A stretch of 64,000 nucleotides of DNA from Pseudomonas sp. B21-056 (GCF_026016325.1 NZ_CP087203.1:4278001-4342000); one strand, 5' to 3'; counted from the first letter of the stretch, positions 34,860 to 44,382 are shown. Numbers and translations: made by a program. Notes: generated by a model from the letters alone, not told the origin.

Positions 34860-34955
34860 GCCGTCTGAAATGACTGGCAATCGTCAGGCTATTGGCAACA
34901 TGCCATACCGTGTGGTTAGCTGCCCGCACTTTCTCGCCTTTTAACTGCCGAAGCC

Positions 34956-37076
34956 ATGATGAACTTTACCCAGCCTCGCTTGAGATTGCTGTCGCTACTG
35001 AGTGTGACCTTGTTAGTGGTGGGCTGTGCGTCCTACTACTTGTTTCGCCAAAGTAGTATGTTGCCAAGCGAAAGCTTCGCCGCCGAGGACATGAATGGAG
35101 GAGGCATAGAGGACATAGGTACGCTGGCGCTGCCCGACGCTGAAAAGCGCCTGAATTACTTGATCCATGACACCAGTGAAACCCTTGAAGCTTTAGAGCT
35201 GGTGACTCAGTCGGAAATCAGCCTGACCATCGAGGGAACCCAGCCCGCCGGCGAGCAGGAACTGCAATACGAAGAGCTGTTTGTGCCGTTCACCAGTGCA
35301 CAATTGAAAACTGCACTGGCGTCGATCCAGGACCTGCGTTTTGTTCAACGGTTGTTTGCCGACGGTTCCGAAATAAGGCTTGATACCAGCAGCCTTGATC
35401 CACTCTGGAAGCGCGCAGCCACGCCGGATGAGCACGCAGCCATTCAGTACCGTCCGGAGCGCCTGCGTTTTCGGGATGGCAGCGAGAAACTTTTCGCCGA
35501 CATCAAGGTGCAACCCAAAGCAGACTCGGACGACATCGTTCTGTCTGATGATTACATAACGCTGCCCCTCAACAAACCCTTGGCCAGCCTCGATCTGAAG
35601 ATCGCTTATCGCAGTTATCCGGCGTTCAAGAAAGTGGTTCTGGACAAAGACCATCCGCAGGTTACCCTGGACGACGGCCAACACTTCCAACTTACCGCCC
35701 TAGGTGATTCAAGTGCCTCACTGCGGCTAAGTACGCCCAAGACTACAACCTTCGTGGTGCAGGGTTTGACGGATAACGGCAAGGCGCTTTACAGCAACGG
35801 CAACAACACGCGGTCCTTCCCTTCGCAGAGCGATATCGACGCGTTGCGTGACTATTACAAAGCTCTGCGGCAAACCAAGGCTGATCTCGACCAGTTCAAG
35901 ACCAGCCAGGCGGTGCAACAGCGGCTGGAGCATCTAACCGAAGCGCTTTCCACCCAGGCGGGACCGCTGAAGAACACCGAGGCCGATTACCGCTTCGAAG
36001 CGACCCCGCAACGCATCGTCATTCATGTGCTTGAACCGATGCAAGACAATGTTGCCGTTTTTACTCAGGTTCAGAACGTTCTTGCGGAGCAAGTGCGTTA
36101 CATCGCCCTTGACCGGAAGTCCGAACGCTATGGCTTCATCGATCAGGGCGGGCAATGGTTGATCAAACCACGCTGGCTACAGGTACAGGAGAGCGGGGTT
36201 GCGGATATCTATTCGTTGCTCACGCTGGAAGGAGTGGACCAGACAGCTTACTTCCCTGCTGGCAGCAACAAACTCATCAACCTGCCGTTCGAACTTATTA
36301 CGCAGACCATGGACAATGGCCTGCTGCTGGTGGAGCGTGAAACCAACGGACCCTACGGGCTCTACGACGCCAGGAATCACCGTTTCATATTGCCGATGAA
36401 GTTCGTCAACCCCACTGTCAGCGGCAACCTGTTCATTGCCCGTCTCGGCACGAAAACCTATGCCACGGAGGGCCAGTACGGTGCCTATACCCTCGCCGGC
36501 AAGGAAGTGCTGCCACCGCAGTTCTCCGATATTCAGCAAAGCGGCGATTACCTCTATACAAACTCAGCCGATCAAGGCCGTCAGGACGTTTTCGACCTGG
36601 AAGGCAAACGGATCAACCTCCAGGGCTACAACGTGATAGGTCGCTTTGTTGGCGAGCAGCCGTTGTTGGTGCAAGACGCCAGAACCAGGAAGTTTGCCTT
36701 TATCAACCGCCAGGGGGCGTTGCTGCCCATCAAATTACCTTATGACGAGGTGGAACCGTTTTCAAACGGTATGGCGGTGGTCGGGCGCGATAGCAGCTAC
36801 GGAGCTATCGACTTGAAGGGAACCCTGCAGATCCCCCTGGAATACAACAGCATCAATTCGTTCCAGACCCGCTACGCAGCTGCCGTTCAGGAAGGTGACA
36901 GTGGATTGGTGTTGATCAGCCAGAACAACAAACTGGTCAAGAAACTCGGTTCCTACACCAGCCTGAAAGTCACCGATAACAGCAATGAAGCCCGCTACTA
37001 TGTGACGGATCCGAGCAACCCTGACGAGTCCCTGGTCTATGACGCCGACGGCAATCGTGTGGATAAAGAAGAATGA
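34956..37076 (+). CDS. WG-repeat lipoprotein
   Basis: A 706-residue predicted lipoprotein: signal peptide with lipobox LVVGC (Cys at residue 24) and Ala at +2, which favours the outer membrane. The N-terminal 350 residues are of unknown fold with a charged helical patch (about 285-335). From about 390 there are WG-type beta repeats (YGFIDQGGQWLIKPRW, YGLYDARNHRFILPM, YGAYTLAGKEVLPPQF, YGAIDLKGTLQIPLEY). WG repeats bind peptide or substrate surfaces. It follows the SPFH pair by 96 bases on the same strand; whether it belongs to that unit is open. Confidence 0.83.
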   Translation: MMNFTQPRLRLLSLLSVTLLVVGCASYYLFRQSSMLPSESFAAEDMNGGGIEDIGTLALPDAEKRLNYLIHDTSETLEALELVTQSEISLTIEGTQPAGEQELQYEELFVPFTSAQLKTALASIQDLRFVQRLFADGSEIRLDTSSLDPLWKRAATPDEHAAIQYRPERLRFRDGSEKLFADIKVQPKADSDDIVLSDDYITLPLNKPLASLDLKIAYRSYPAFKKVVLDKDHPQVTLDDGQHFQLTALGDSSASLRLSTPKTTTFVVQGLTDNGKALYSNGNNTRSFPSQSDIDALRDYYKALRQTKADLDQFKTSQAVQQRLEHLTEALSTQAGPLKNTEADYRFEATPQRIVIHVLEPMQDNVAVFTQVQNVLAEQVRYIALDRKSERYGFIDQGGQWLIKPRWLQVQESGVADIYSLLTLEGVDQTAYFPAGSNKLINLPFELITQTMDNGLLLVERETNGPYGLYDARNHRFILPMKFVNPTVSGNLFIARLGTKTYATEGQYGAYTLAGKEVLPPQFSDIQQSGDYLYTNSADQGRQDVFDLEGKRINLQGYNVIGRFVGEQPLLVQDARTRKFAFINRQGALLPIKLPYDEVEPFSNGMAVVGRDSSYGAIDLKGTLQIPLEYNSINSFQTRYAAAVQEGDSGLVLISQNNKLVKKLGSYTSLKVTDNSNEARYYVTDPSNPDESLVYDADGNRVDKEE

Positions 37077-37223
37077 GGACTGACTTGCCCGAACACACAC
37101 AACACACGCAAATCCCGTCGATGCATTTATTCGCCTCGCGGACAGGTCAGCGATAAACTCGAAAACATGGCAAGCCGCTCTCCTCCGATGGGCGGCGTTG
37201 CAGACTTACTCAAGGACTCATGT

Positions 37224-37766
37224 ATGACTCTCTTGCCGTCACGCTCCCTCTTTTTCGTCTCCAGCCTCCTGGCCAGCTCCCTGTGCTTAGCCGAAGCCGA
37301 ACCAACCGATGGCAGCCTCATCAAGGACTCGACCAAGGCGGCCGTCTCGTCGTTCATCACGGCAGGCAAGAACCTGTTGGGGGGCGTAAGCGAAGGCGTA
37401 CTGGATGGCCGTGAATCAGCCCAGGGCACCGATGGCGCTGCGATCATTTCCTCCGGCGAGCAACTGAAAGACCGGATCGGCGTAGAGGTCCTGAAACTGG
37501 AACCCAGCGATGACCATCTGACCGTTACCCTCGGTTTCAAGAACAGTACCGACAAGCAACTGCGCCTGATCAACCTCAGGCAGACGGGCGTCCTGCTGGC
37601 CATTGACCAGGCAGGTTACGCCAACAGCCTCACGGGGATGGAAAATCCGGATGAAGTGACCGTTCCGCCCAAGGCGGCTGTGCGGCAGAAGTTTGTTTTT
37701 GAGGGGCAGAATGAGGCGGTCAGTTCTGTACGGGTTTGGGGGCAGGATTATCAGCTTAAGAAATAA
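37224..37766 (+). CDS. exported hypothetical protein
   Basis: A 180-residue protein with a clear signal peptide (MTLLPSRSLFFVSSLLASSL, cleavage near CLAEA). The mature part has a Gly/Ser-rich helix region and a beta-sandwich-like C-half (VLKLEPSDDHLTVTLGFKNS, VTVPPKAAVRQKFVF) like DUF-type immunoglobulin-fold periplasmic proteins. ATG 37224 has AAGGACTCATGT. No known family recognised. Confidence 0.75.
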   Translation: MTLLPSRSLFFVSSLLASSLCLAEAEPTDGSLIKDSTKAAVSSFITAGKNLLGGVSEGVLDGRESAQGTDGAAIISSGEQLKDRIGVEVLKLEPSDDHLTVTLGFKNSTDKQLRLINLRQTGVLLAIDQAGYANSLTGMENPDEVTVPPKAAVRQKFVFEGQNEAVSSVRVWGQDYQLKK

Positions 37767-37931
37767 TACAGCTCTGGCACGACTCAGATGACATTCTGCA
37801 CCTCGCGGCCAGAACGAGATCCGAGCCAGCATGACGTGTTTTACGTTGAGAAACATATCGCGACGACCTGCTCATTCACCCTGACGTATGAGGATGTAAG
37901 ATGCCCGTCAAGCAAACATCTTGAGGCCGCC

Positions 37932-38174
37932 ATGACCGGAATATCCCTGAACCTGCCAGAAGACCTATCGAACTCGCTCGCCGATCTGGCCAAGACGAAC
38001 GGTCAGAGTGCAAGCTATCTGGCCATGGACGTTCTGCGCGATTACATCGAGCATGAGAAAACGCTGATTGCGCAAATCGAGTTGGCAGTCAAAGAAGCTG
38101 ACCAGGGTAAATTTGCAAGCCAAGAACAGGTGGCAGCAATGCGCGCCCGACGTTGGAGTCGGAATGCGGATTGA
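37932..38174 (+). CDS. ParD/CopG-type ribbon-helix-helix antitoxin
   Basis: An 80-residue antitoxin. Residues 1-45 form a ribbon-helix-helix (ISLNLPEDLSNSLADLAKT, then SASYLAMDVLRDYIEHE); the C-terminus (ADQGKFASQEQVAAMRARRW) is the typical toxin-binding tail. ATG 37932 has GAGGCCGCC. The next gene, a ParE toxin, overlaps its end by 11 bases. A longer frame upstream lacks support. Confidence 0.85.
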   Translation: MTGISLNLPEDLSNSLADLAKTNGQSASYLAMDVLRDYIEHEKTLIAQIELAVKEADQGKFASQEQVAAMRARRWSRNAD

Positions 38175-38448
38175 GTGGTTGGAAAAAGCGCTTAGAAACC
38201 TGGAAGACGAAGCTAGCTATATCGCCCTTGAGAACCCCAAAGCCGCCGACGATTTTTTCGATGCTATTTTCGCCAGCGTCGACAAATTGGCCGAGTTTCC
38301 CAGCATGGACCGCGAAGGCAGGGTCAAAAATACACGCGAATGGGCCGTACCCAACTGGTCCTATCTAATCCCCTACCGGGTACGCGGAGACAGTCTTCAG
38401 GTTCTGGGCGTATTTCACACACGACAGCACCCGCGCTCCAGGTGGTGA
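38164..38448 (+). CDS. ParE/RelE-family toxin
   Basis: A 94-residue toxin of the ParE/RelE superfamily: IEWLEKALRNLEDEASYIALENPKAADDFF helices, KLAEFPSMDREGRVKNTREW and the final IPYRVRGDSLQVLGVFHTRQHP strand, all usual for this fold. ParE members poison gyrase; RelE members cut mRNA, and I cannot separate them here. It overlaps the antitoxin reading frame by 11 bases, ensuring co-translation. Confidence 0.87.
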   Translation: MRIEWLEKALRNLEDEASYIALENPKAADDFFDAIFASVDKLAEFPSMDREGRVKNTREWAVPNWSYLIPYRVRGDSLQVLGVFHTRQHPRSRW

Positions 38449-38545
38449 GTGAAAGTTGGACCACAATCTGACGACATCCCCTCCCGACAGCAGTCTCTTA
38501 TCCCTGATAAACTGCCACTTCCGTCTCGCAGATCCAGATTTCCCA

Positions 38546-39532
38546 ATGTCCATAGCCCCAGCTTCGTTGTCTCGCCGTTTCTCCGTCGCCCCGATGATGG
38601 ATTGGACTGACGCCCACTGCCGCTACTTCCTGCGCATCCTCTCCAAAAGCGCCCTCCTATACACCGAGATGGTCACTACCGGCGCCCTGCTCAACGGCGA
38701 CCACGAACGCTTCCTGCGTCACCACGAAACCGAACATCCCCTGGCGCTTCAATTGGGCGGTAGCGTCCCGGCGGATCTGGCCGCGTGCGCGAAGATGGCC
38801 CAGGAGCATGGCTACGACGAGGTCAACCTCAATGTAGGCTGCCCCAGCGATCGGGTGCAGAACAACATGATCGGCGCGTGTCTGATGGGGCATCCGGGGT
38901 TGGTGGCCGATTGTGTGAAGGCGATGCGTGATGCGGTGTCGATCCCGGTGACGGTCAAGCATCGGATCGGGATCAACGGGCGGGACAGCTACGAGCAGTT
39001 GTGTGAGTTCGTTGGCACGGTGCGCGAGGCCGGTTGCACGAGTTTTACCGTGCATGCGCGGATCGCGATCCTGGAAGGGTTGTCGCCGAAGGAGAATCGC
39101 GACATCCCGCCCTTGCGGTACGACGTGGCAGCGCGGTTGAAGGCGGATTTTCCGGAGCTGGAAATCGTGCTCAACGGCGGGATCAAGACGCTCGAGGCGT
39201 GCCATGAGCATCTGCGGACCTTCGACGGTGTGATGCTGGGGCGCGAGGCGTACCATAACCCCTATCTGCTGGCCGAGGTGGATCAACAACTGTTCGGCAG
39301 CACCGCGCCGGTCATCAGCCGGGCCGAGGCGCTGGCGCAGTTGCGGCCCTATATCGCCAATCATCTGGCCGCCGGCGGGGCGATGCACCACATCACCCGT
39401 CACGTGCTGGGCCTGGGCACCGGCTTTCCAGGAGCGCGGCGGTTTCGGCAATTGTTGTCGGTGGATATCCACAAGAGCAAGGATCCGTTGGCGCTGCTGG
39501 ATCAGGCGGCGGGGTTGCTGGAAGGGCGCTGA
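38546..39532 (+). CDS. dusA: tRNA-dihydrouridine synthase A
   Basis: A 328-residue flavoenzyme that reduces uridines 20/20a of tRNAs. Landmarks: SVAPMMDWTDAHCRYFLRIL at the N-terminus, YTEMVTTGALL, catalytic Cys in NLNVGCPSDRVQ, KHRIGINGRDSY, FTVHARIAILEGLSPKENR (the DusA-specific segment) and NGGIKTLEACHEHL. ATG 38546 is chosen; a longer frame would begin 30 codons earlier. It starts 97 bases after the ParE gene and is followed by tal, as in P. aeruginosa. Confidence 0.94.
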   Translation: MSIAPASLSRRFSVAPMMDWTDAHCRYFLRILSKSALLYTEMVTTGALLNGDHERFLRHHETEHPLALQLGGSVPADLAACAKMAQEHGYDEVNLNVGCPSDRVQNNMIGACLMGHPGLVADCVKAMRDAVSIPVTVKHRIGINGRDSYEQLCEFVGTVREAGCTSFTVHARIAILEGLSPKENRDIPPLRYDVAARLKADFPELEIVLNGGIKTLEACHEHLRTFDGVMLGREAYHNPYLLAEVDQQLFGSTAPVISRAEALAQLRPYIANHLAAGGAMHHITRHVLGLGTGFPGARRFRQLLSVDIHKSKDPLALLDQAAGLLEGR

Positions 39533-39710
39533 CGGTCATTCCCGTTGAACCTGCGCGCGGTTTTGGCATCGTATCTACCGATACCTGCCCCGCCCTTTCA
39601 AACAGCCGTTTTCAGGTTGTTGCCACCGGGGCCATCGATCCCCGCACACGCCCTTGAGTGGCCGCCGGCCCTCGGGTAATGTCAACAGACCCATAGGACA
39701 GAGCACGCTC

Positions 39711-40637
39711 ATGACTTCCAAGCTGGAACAACTCAAACAATTCACGACCGTCGTGGCCGATACTGGCGACTTCGAAGCCATTGCCCGCGTCAAACCGGTA
39801 GATGCCACCACCAACCCTTCCCTGCTGCTGAAGGCCTCGGCGATTCACGGCTATGCCGAACTGTTGAACGCTTGCGTGGCGGACTGCAAGGGAGATGTAG
39901 GCCTGGCCAGCGACCGTTTCGGTGTGGCGGTCGGACGAGAAATCCTGAAGGTGATTCCGGGGCGCATTTCCACCGAAGTGGACGCGCGCCTGTCGTTCGA
40001 CACCGATGCCATGTTGAAGCGTGCCCATCGCCTGGTCGAGCTGTACGACAAGGCTGGTATTGGCCGTGATCGTGTACTGATCAAGATCGCTTCGACCTGG
40101 GAAGGCATCCGCGCCGCCGAGCAGCTGGAGCGTGAAGGCATCCAGTGCAACCTGACCCTGCTGTTCTCCTTCGCCCAGGCCGCAGCCTGTGCCGACGCCG
40201 GGGTGTTCCTGATTTCACCGTTCGTGGGTCGTATCTACGACTGGTACAAGAAAGCCAATGGCAACGACTACACCGGTGCCGATGATCCAGGCGTCCAGTC
40301 GGTGACGCGCATCTACAACTACTACAAGGCCAATGACTACAAGACCGTGGTCATGGGCGCCAGCTTCCGGAATCTCAATCAGATCGAGCAACTGGCCGGC
40401 TGCGACCGCTTGACGGTCAGCCCGGAATTGCTGGAGAAACTGGCTGCCGACGAAGGCAAGCTGGAACGCAAACTGGCACCGGGGCAAACCGGTGAAGCGC
40501 GCCTGGGCCTCAATGAAGCGCAATTCCGCTGGTTGTCCAACGAGGACGCCATGGCCACCGAGAAACTGGCTGAAGGCATTCGTCAGTTTGCCCGGGACCA
40601 GGAGAAGCTGGAGGCGTTGCTGCAAGCCAAGCTGTGA
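39711..40637 (+). CDS. tal: transaldolase
   Basis: A 308-residue class I transaldolase of the pentose phosphate pathway, moving a dihydroxyacetone unit from sedoheptulose 7-phosphate to glyceraldehyde 3-phosphate. Motifs: [15 protein letters not shown] (about 33-47), Schiff-base Lys in [15 protein letters not shown], and [17 protein letters not shown] 39711 fits the family start. It ends at a strong terminator. Confidence 0.95.
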   Translation: MTSKLEQLKQFTTVVADTGDFEAIARVKPVDATTNPSLLLKASAIHGYAELLNACVADCKGDVGLASDRFGVAVGREILKVIPGRISTEVDARLSFDTDAMLKRAHRLVELYDKAGIGRDRVLIKIASTWEGIRAAEQLEREGIQCNLTLLFSFAQAAACADAGVFLISPFVGRIYDWYKKANGNDYTGADDPGVQSVTRIYNYYKANDYKTVVMGASFRNLNQIEQLAGCDRLTVSPELLEKLAADEGKLERKLAPGQTGEARLGLNEAQFRWLSNEDAMATEKLAEGIRQFARDQEKLEALLQAKL

Positions 40638-40655
40638 TCTGATTCACAGGCATGC

Positions 40656-40692
40656 AAAAGGGGGCGAACCTTGCTGGGTTCGCCCCCTTTTT
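40656..40692 (+). terminator. rho-independent terminator of tal
   Basis: GGGGGCGAACC pairs with GGTTCGCCCCC around a short loop and is followed by TTTTT. It lies 19 bases after the tal stop. Confidence 0.92.
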
Positions 40693-40744
40693 ATGCGCTG
40701 GGGAATGACTAGGCTTTGCTAAGAGATTAGTGACTGAGTAAACG

Positions 40745-40837
40745 CCATCGCGAGCAGGCTCGCTCCCACAGGTTTTGCGTCGACCACAGGAGCTGAGTAC
40801 AACCCGATCCCTGTGGGAGCGAGCCTGCTCGCGATAG
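40745..40837. repeat. REP pair (inverted, fluorescens type)
   Basis: CATCGCGAGCAGGCTCGCTC... and the inverted copy CTGTGGGAGCGAGCCTGCTC are separated by about 40 bases, between the tal terminator and the rssC stop. Confidence 0.93.
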
Positions 40838-40860
40838 GACCCACCAGGTCATCCCCGGAA

Positions 40861-41343
40861 TCAGGGCCGCTCCAGCGCGTTCACCAGGTCATGGAACGCT
40901 TCACGATTGGATTCGTTCAGCCCCATGAGAATCTTGTGGGCTTCGAGCACCTTGATCCGCACCTCTTCCTCGGACTGGTCCTGGTCAGGCAGGTCGTCCA
41001 GGCACTCAGGGCACGGCACCGGGTCGCCCACGATGTTGAACACCTGGTCGAACCCCATCGATTGCAGCAGACGGGTAATGTCGTTATGGGTGGTGACGAC
41101 AGTGGGCAGCAGGCCGACCTTCTGCCGCGACAGGATCGACAATTTGGCCAGCAGGCCAAGGGTGGTGCTGTCGATGCTGCGGGTTTCGGTCAGGTCGATC
41201 ACGATGGCGCTGAAGTTCAGCGCAGTGAAGATCCGCTCAATAGTCGCATCCAGCGCCGAACACAGGGTCAAGCGCACTTCACCGACAAACTTCAGGACAA
41301 ATGTGCCGTCCTGCTCGGCGAACTGGATTCTACCAGTACTCAT
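40861..41343 (-). CDS. rssC: STAS-domain anti-anti-sigma-type protein (RssC)
   Basis: A 160-residue protein whose first 100 residues form a STAS domain (FVLKFVGEVRLTLCSALDATIER, then IDLTETRSIDSTTLGLLAKL with the phosphorylatable Ser region). The C-terminal 55 residues are charged and helical. Its ATG overlaps the rssB stop as ATGA. In P. aeruginosa the equivalent gene follows rssB. It probably works with the PP2C output of RssB in RpoS control; this is by family and synteny. Confidence 0.88.
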   Translation of the reverse strand: MSTGRIQFAEQDGTFVLKFVGEVRLTLCSALDATIERIFTALNFSAIVIDLTETRSIDSTTLGLLAKLSILSRQKVGLLPTVVTTHNDITRLLQSMGFDQVFNIVGDPVPCPECLDDLPDQDQSEEEVRIKVLEAHKILMGLNESNREAFHDLVNALERP

Positions 41344-42524
41344 CAAAGGTTCCTGCTCAACACTAACAGGGCGATATCATCCGGCATCTCCCCTAGCGTG
41401 GCTAATCCAAACACTTGGCGCAAGCCTTCCAGGCTGCCGCCCGCTGCACTCACCCGTTCAGGCAAGGCCGCTTCTTTCTCTTTGAGTGTAGGCTCTGTCA
41501 AAAGATCCAGAATGCCATCAGACATCAGCGTCAAACTGAATACCGATGGCAATTCCAGCACGTGGTCTTCGTAGGTCGCCTCGTTGAACAGGCCCACCGG
41601 CAAACCACGCCCTTCCAGATACCGAACACTGTCTGGCGTATACAGCACAGGCAACGGCAGGTGACCGCCGATGCTATAGGTCAACAAGCCAGTCTCCTCG
41701 TCGATGACCCCACCGACCATGGTGACGTGTTTACCCAGCTTACAACTGATCAGGCCCCGGTTGATATGCCCAAGGACCTCCGAAGGCTTGAATTCCGGCA
41801 GCGTGCCGTTGCGCTTGGACTCGAACAGCAGGCGCGTGGTCATGAACTTCAGCAACACCGTGACGAAAGCCGACGAAGCGCCATGGCCGGAAACATCCGC
41901 CAGGTAGAACGCCACTCGTCGCTCATCGACGCGGAAATAGTCCACGAAATCCCCCGACAGGTACAACGACGGGATGATCTGGTGGGCAAAACGGAAATCG
42001 TCGACGGCCCAGGGACTGACCGGCAGCATGTTCATCTGCACCTGGCGCCCGGCGTTCTGGTCTTCCTGCAACAGGTTGAGGCTGGCTTCCAGCTCGCGGT
42101 TGGCGGTTTCCAGCTTTTCGCGATAGCGCTGGTTCTCTACCAACAGGCGCGAACGGTCCAGGGCCCGGCGCACCGAGTGCTCGAGTACCGCCAGGTCTTC
42201 GAGGGGCTTGATCAGGTAATCCGCCGCGCCCAGGCGCAATGCCTCGACCGCATCGTTCATCACACCCGCGCCCGACACCACGATGACCGGGGTCTGCGAC
42301 GAAATCTCGGTAACCTGGCGAATGAGCTCAAGTCCGCCCATCTGCGGCATGCGCAGGTCGCAGATGACCAGGTCGGGCTTGTCTTGCTCGAATACCTGAA
42401 GACCCTGTTGGCCGTTGCTGGCCTGCAGGACGCTGAAACCACTGTCTTCCAAGTAGGCTGCGAGACTGGCTCGCACCACTTCGTCATCATCGATTATCAG
42501 CAGCGTGGCACTGGTTTTTGGCAT
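41343..42524 (-). CDS. rssB: RssB response regulator with PP2C phosphatase domain
   Basis: A 393-residue response regulator. The receiver (about 5-120) has the acidic cluster IIDDDE, the phosphoacceptor Asp in LVICDLRMPQMGG, and Lys in YLIKPLED. A coiled linker (about 125-170) leads to a PP2C/SpoIIE-type phosphatase domain (GDFVDYFRVDERRVAFYLADVSGHGASSAFV, GGHLPLPVLY, MSDGILDLL). RssB directs RpoS to ClpXP in enteric bacteria. I start at ATG 42524; a longer frame has no ribosome site either. rssC follows in overlap. Confidence 0.88.
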   Translation of the reverse strand: MPKTSATLLIIDDDEVVRASLAAYLEDSGFSVLQASNGQQGLQVFEQDKPDLVICDLRMPQMGGLELIRQVTEISSQTPVIVVSGAGVMNDAVEALRLGAADYLIKPLEDLAVLEHSVRRALDRSRLLVENQRYREKLETANRELEASLNLLQEDQNAGRQVQMNMLPVSPWAVDDFRFAHQIIPSLYLSGDFVDYFRVDERRVAFYLADVSGHGASSAFVTVLLKFMTTRLLFESKRNGTLPEFKPSEVLGHINRGLISCKLGKHVTMVGGVIDEETGLLTYSIGGHLPLPVLYTPDSVRYLEGRGLPVGLFNEATYEDHVLELPSVFSLTLMSDGILDLLTEPTLKEKEAALPERVSAAGGSLEGLRQVFGLATLGEMPDDIALLVLSRNL

Positions 42525-42868
42525 GTGGGCAAACGGCGCCAGAATTAGGTTGGCGTAGCCGGCTGGGCCGTCAGGCCTCGCACGCACTACTGGATTCGCT
42601 TTCTAGCCTCTCTGTCGTACCGGCTTCAGGCCTTTGCCCTACACACGATTACATCAGAGGTGCCCTTCTAAGGCGCAGACGGTACTCCCATCCGCGGGGC
42701 GTTTCAAGCTCAGGCAGATAGCCGCTTGCCGTCTTTATTTGTCAAAGCACAGAGAGTTATAAGAACCGAGCGAAGCGTAACTCAATGGAAGGATAAAACC
42801 CGCCAGACATGGCGCAAAAGCAAGGAAGGCGGCCATCAGGGCCGCCTTCCGGTTGTCTCCGGGTCGAA
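42525..42868. other. 344-base gap with the mlaA terminator
   Basis: There is no convincing gene between rssB and mlaA. It contains the rssB promoter region near 42530-42700 (not resolved to boxes) and the GC-rich hairpin listed separately. Confidence 0.5.
42819..42851 (-). terminator. terminator downstream of mlaA
   Basis: GGAAGGCGGCC and GGCCGCCTTCC pair around a short loop; on the minus strand the hairpin is followed by TTGCTTTT. Confidence 0.8.
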
Positions 42869-43558
42869 TCAGAAATCGTCTTCGACCTGGCCATCCTTGA
42901 CCTTGAACTCGCGGTTCTGCAGGTAGGCATTGCGGATGAACACGTACTTGTCGCCGCTCACCAGTTTCTCGGCCGACAACAGGCTGGCGCGGGTGTCGAC
43001 GACGTTAAGGCCGAAGATCGAGTTACGCACCGACACATTGTCGATGTAGGGGTACGGCGTGGTGTAGTTGTCGACGAACTTGGCCGGCGCATCGCGCAAC
43101 GTGCTTGGCCCCAGCAACGGCAGCATCACGTAAGGGCCGCTGCCCACGCCCCAGTAGCCGAGGGTCTGGCCGAAATCTTCATCGCTACGCTGCAGGCCCA
43201 TCTTGGTGCCTACGTCGAAGAAGCCCAGGAGGCCGAAGGTGGTGTTGAAGATCAATCGGGCCGTATCGACCCCAGCGGCAGCCGGCTTGGCCTGCAACAG
43301 GTCGTTGGCCAGGTTGCCCACGTCGCCGATGTTGCGGAACATGTTATGGATGCCGTCCTCAAGGAACTGCGGCGTCACGTATTGATACCCCTGGGCCAGC
43401 GGCTTGAGCGCATAGGTATCAAGGGTGTCGTTGAAGGTAAAGATCGGACGGTTGATGCTTTCCCATGGATCTTCTTCCGTAGCGGCCTGAGCGGCGAACG
43501 GCACCAGCAGCACACTGGCGGAAAGAAATAGCTGAGCTAGGCGATGGCTCCAGCGCAT
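42869..43558 (-). CDS. mlaA: MlaA/VacJ phospholipid-transport protein
   Basis: A 229-residue protein of the MlaA (VacJ) family, the outer-membrane component of retrograde phospholipid transport. Signal peptide ends near FAAQAATEED; the conserved DPWESINRPIFTFNDTLD, NIGDVGNLANDLLQ and DFGQTLGYWGVGSGPYVMLP stretches follow. There is no lipobox Cys at the cleavage site, unlike E. coli MlaA, so it may be periplasmic or held by other means. The position next to rssBC matches P. aeruginosa synteny. Confidence 0.92.
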   Translation of the reverse strand: MRWSHRLAQLFLSASVLLVPFAAQAATEEDPWESINRPIFTFNDTLDTYALKPLAQGYQYVTPQFLEDGIHNMFRNIGDVGNLANDLLQAKPAAAGVDTARLIFNTTFGLLGFFDVGTKMGLQRSDEDFGQTLGYWGVGSGPYVMLPLLGPSTLRDAPAKFVDNYTTPYPYIDNVSVRNSIFGLNVVDTRASLLSAEKLVSGDKYVFIRNAYLQNREFKVKDGQVEDDF

Positions 43559-43761
43559 AGGGGAAAACTCCTTGGTTTATTCAGGCAAGGGCGCCGAGCC
43601 CAGGCGGTAGATGGCGAGTAGTATAAGGTGGAACGCGTCGATAGGCAGCATGGAAAAAGAAGCTGTTTGTAGGACGCTTCCACGACCCGGCCCTTTCATT
43701 TCGCTGTCACTGGACTGTCATCGACGCACGTTAGGCTCGGCCTATTTCAAGGATGACCCCA

Positions 43762-44382
43762 ATGCCCCGCGCCGAAGCCTTGCCCCTCCCCGCTCCCAGC
43801 CTCACCGCCGTGCTGTTTGGCCTTAGCGGATGCCTGGTGGATTTCGGGGCGCGCATTCGCCAACCCGGGTCAACGCCGGCCGAGCACGCGCAACCGACAC
43901 CCGGCGCCCTCGAAAGCCTGCGGCACCTGCAACTCCAAGAAATTCCCTGCGCCTGGCTCGATGAGTTGCCGCCTGCCGTCAGTCATGGTCTGGCGGCATC
44001 GTTACCGGCGTGGATCAAATCGCCGCAACTTCCTGCAACAAATAATCCTTGGCCGGCCCCTCACGCCTGCTGGCAGGCATTGATGGCGCTGAACGTCCAG
44101 CAATTGGACGGATGCGTACTGGTCAGCGGCGAACCCCGCTTGCTGCAATCGGGGCTCAATGCCGGCTTATGGACCATTGGACTGGCCTCCTGCGGCTCGC
44201 TGTGCGGCCTGACGCCCGGCGAATGGCAGGCCCTGAGCCAACAGCAGCGGGAAATCAAACGCGCCAAAGCCACTGTGCAGTTGTTCAGCCTGGGGGTGCA
44301 TTCGGTCATCGATCACCTGGGCGAACTGGACACCTGCCTGGCAGACATCAGCCTGCGTCGGCTCAAGGGCGAGAAGCCCTGA
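43762..44382 (+). CDS. HAD-like protein with degenerate active site
   Basis: A 206-residue protein with the layout of phosphonatase-like HAD hydrolases. The first motif should be DxDGT but reads GLSGC at residues 20-24 (AVLFGLSGCLVDFG), so both catalytic aspartates are lost. The later CVLVSGEPRLLQSGLNAGLWTIGLA fits the third/fourth HAD motif area. It is probably a pseudoenzyme or binding protein. ATG 43762 has AAGGATGACCCCA upstream; an ATG 9 bases earlier is possible. Confidence 0.75.
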   Translation: MPRAEALPLPAPSLTAVLFGLSGCLVDFGARIRQPGSTPAEHAQPTPGALESLRHLQLQEIPCAWLDELPPAVSHGLAASLPAWIKSPQLPATNNPWPAPHACWQALMALNVQQLDGCVLVSGEPRLLQSGLNAGLWTIGLASCGSLCGLTPGEWQALSQQQREIKRAKATVQLFSLGVHSVIDHLGELDTCLADISLRRLKGEKP

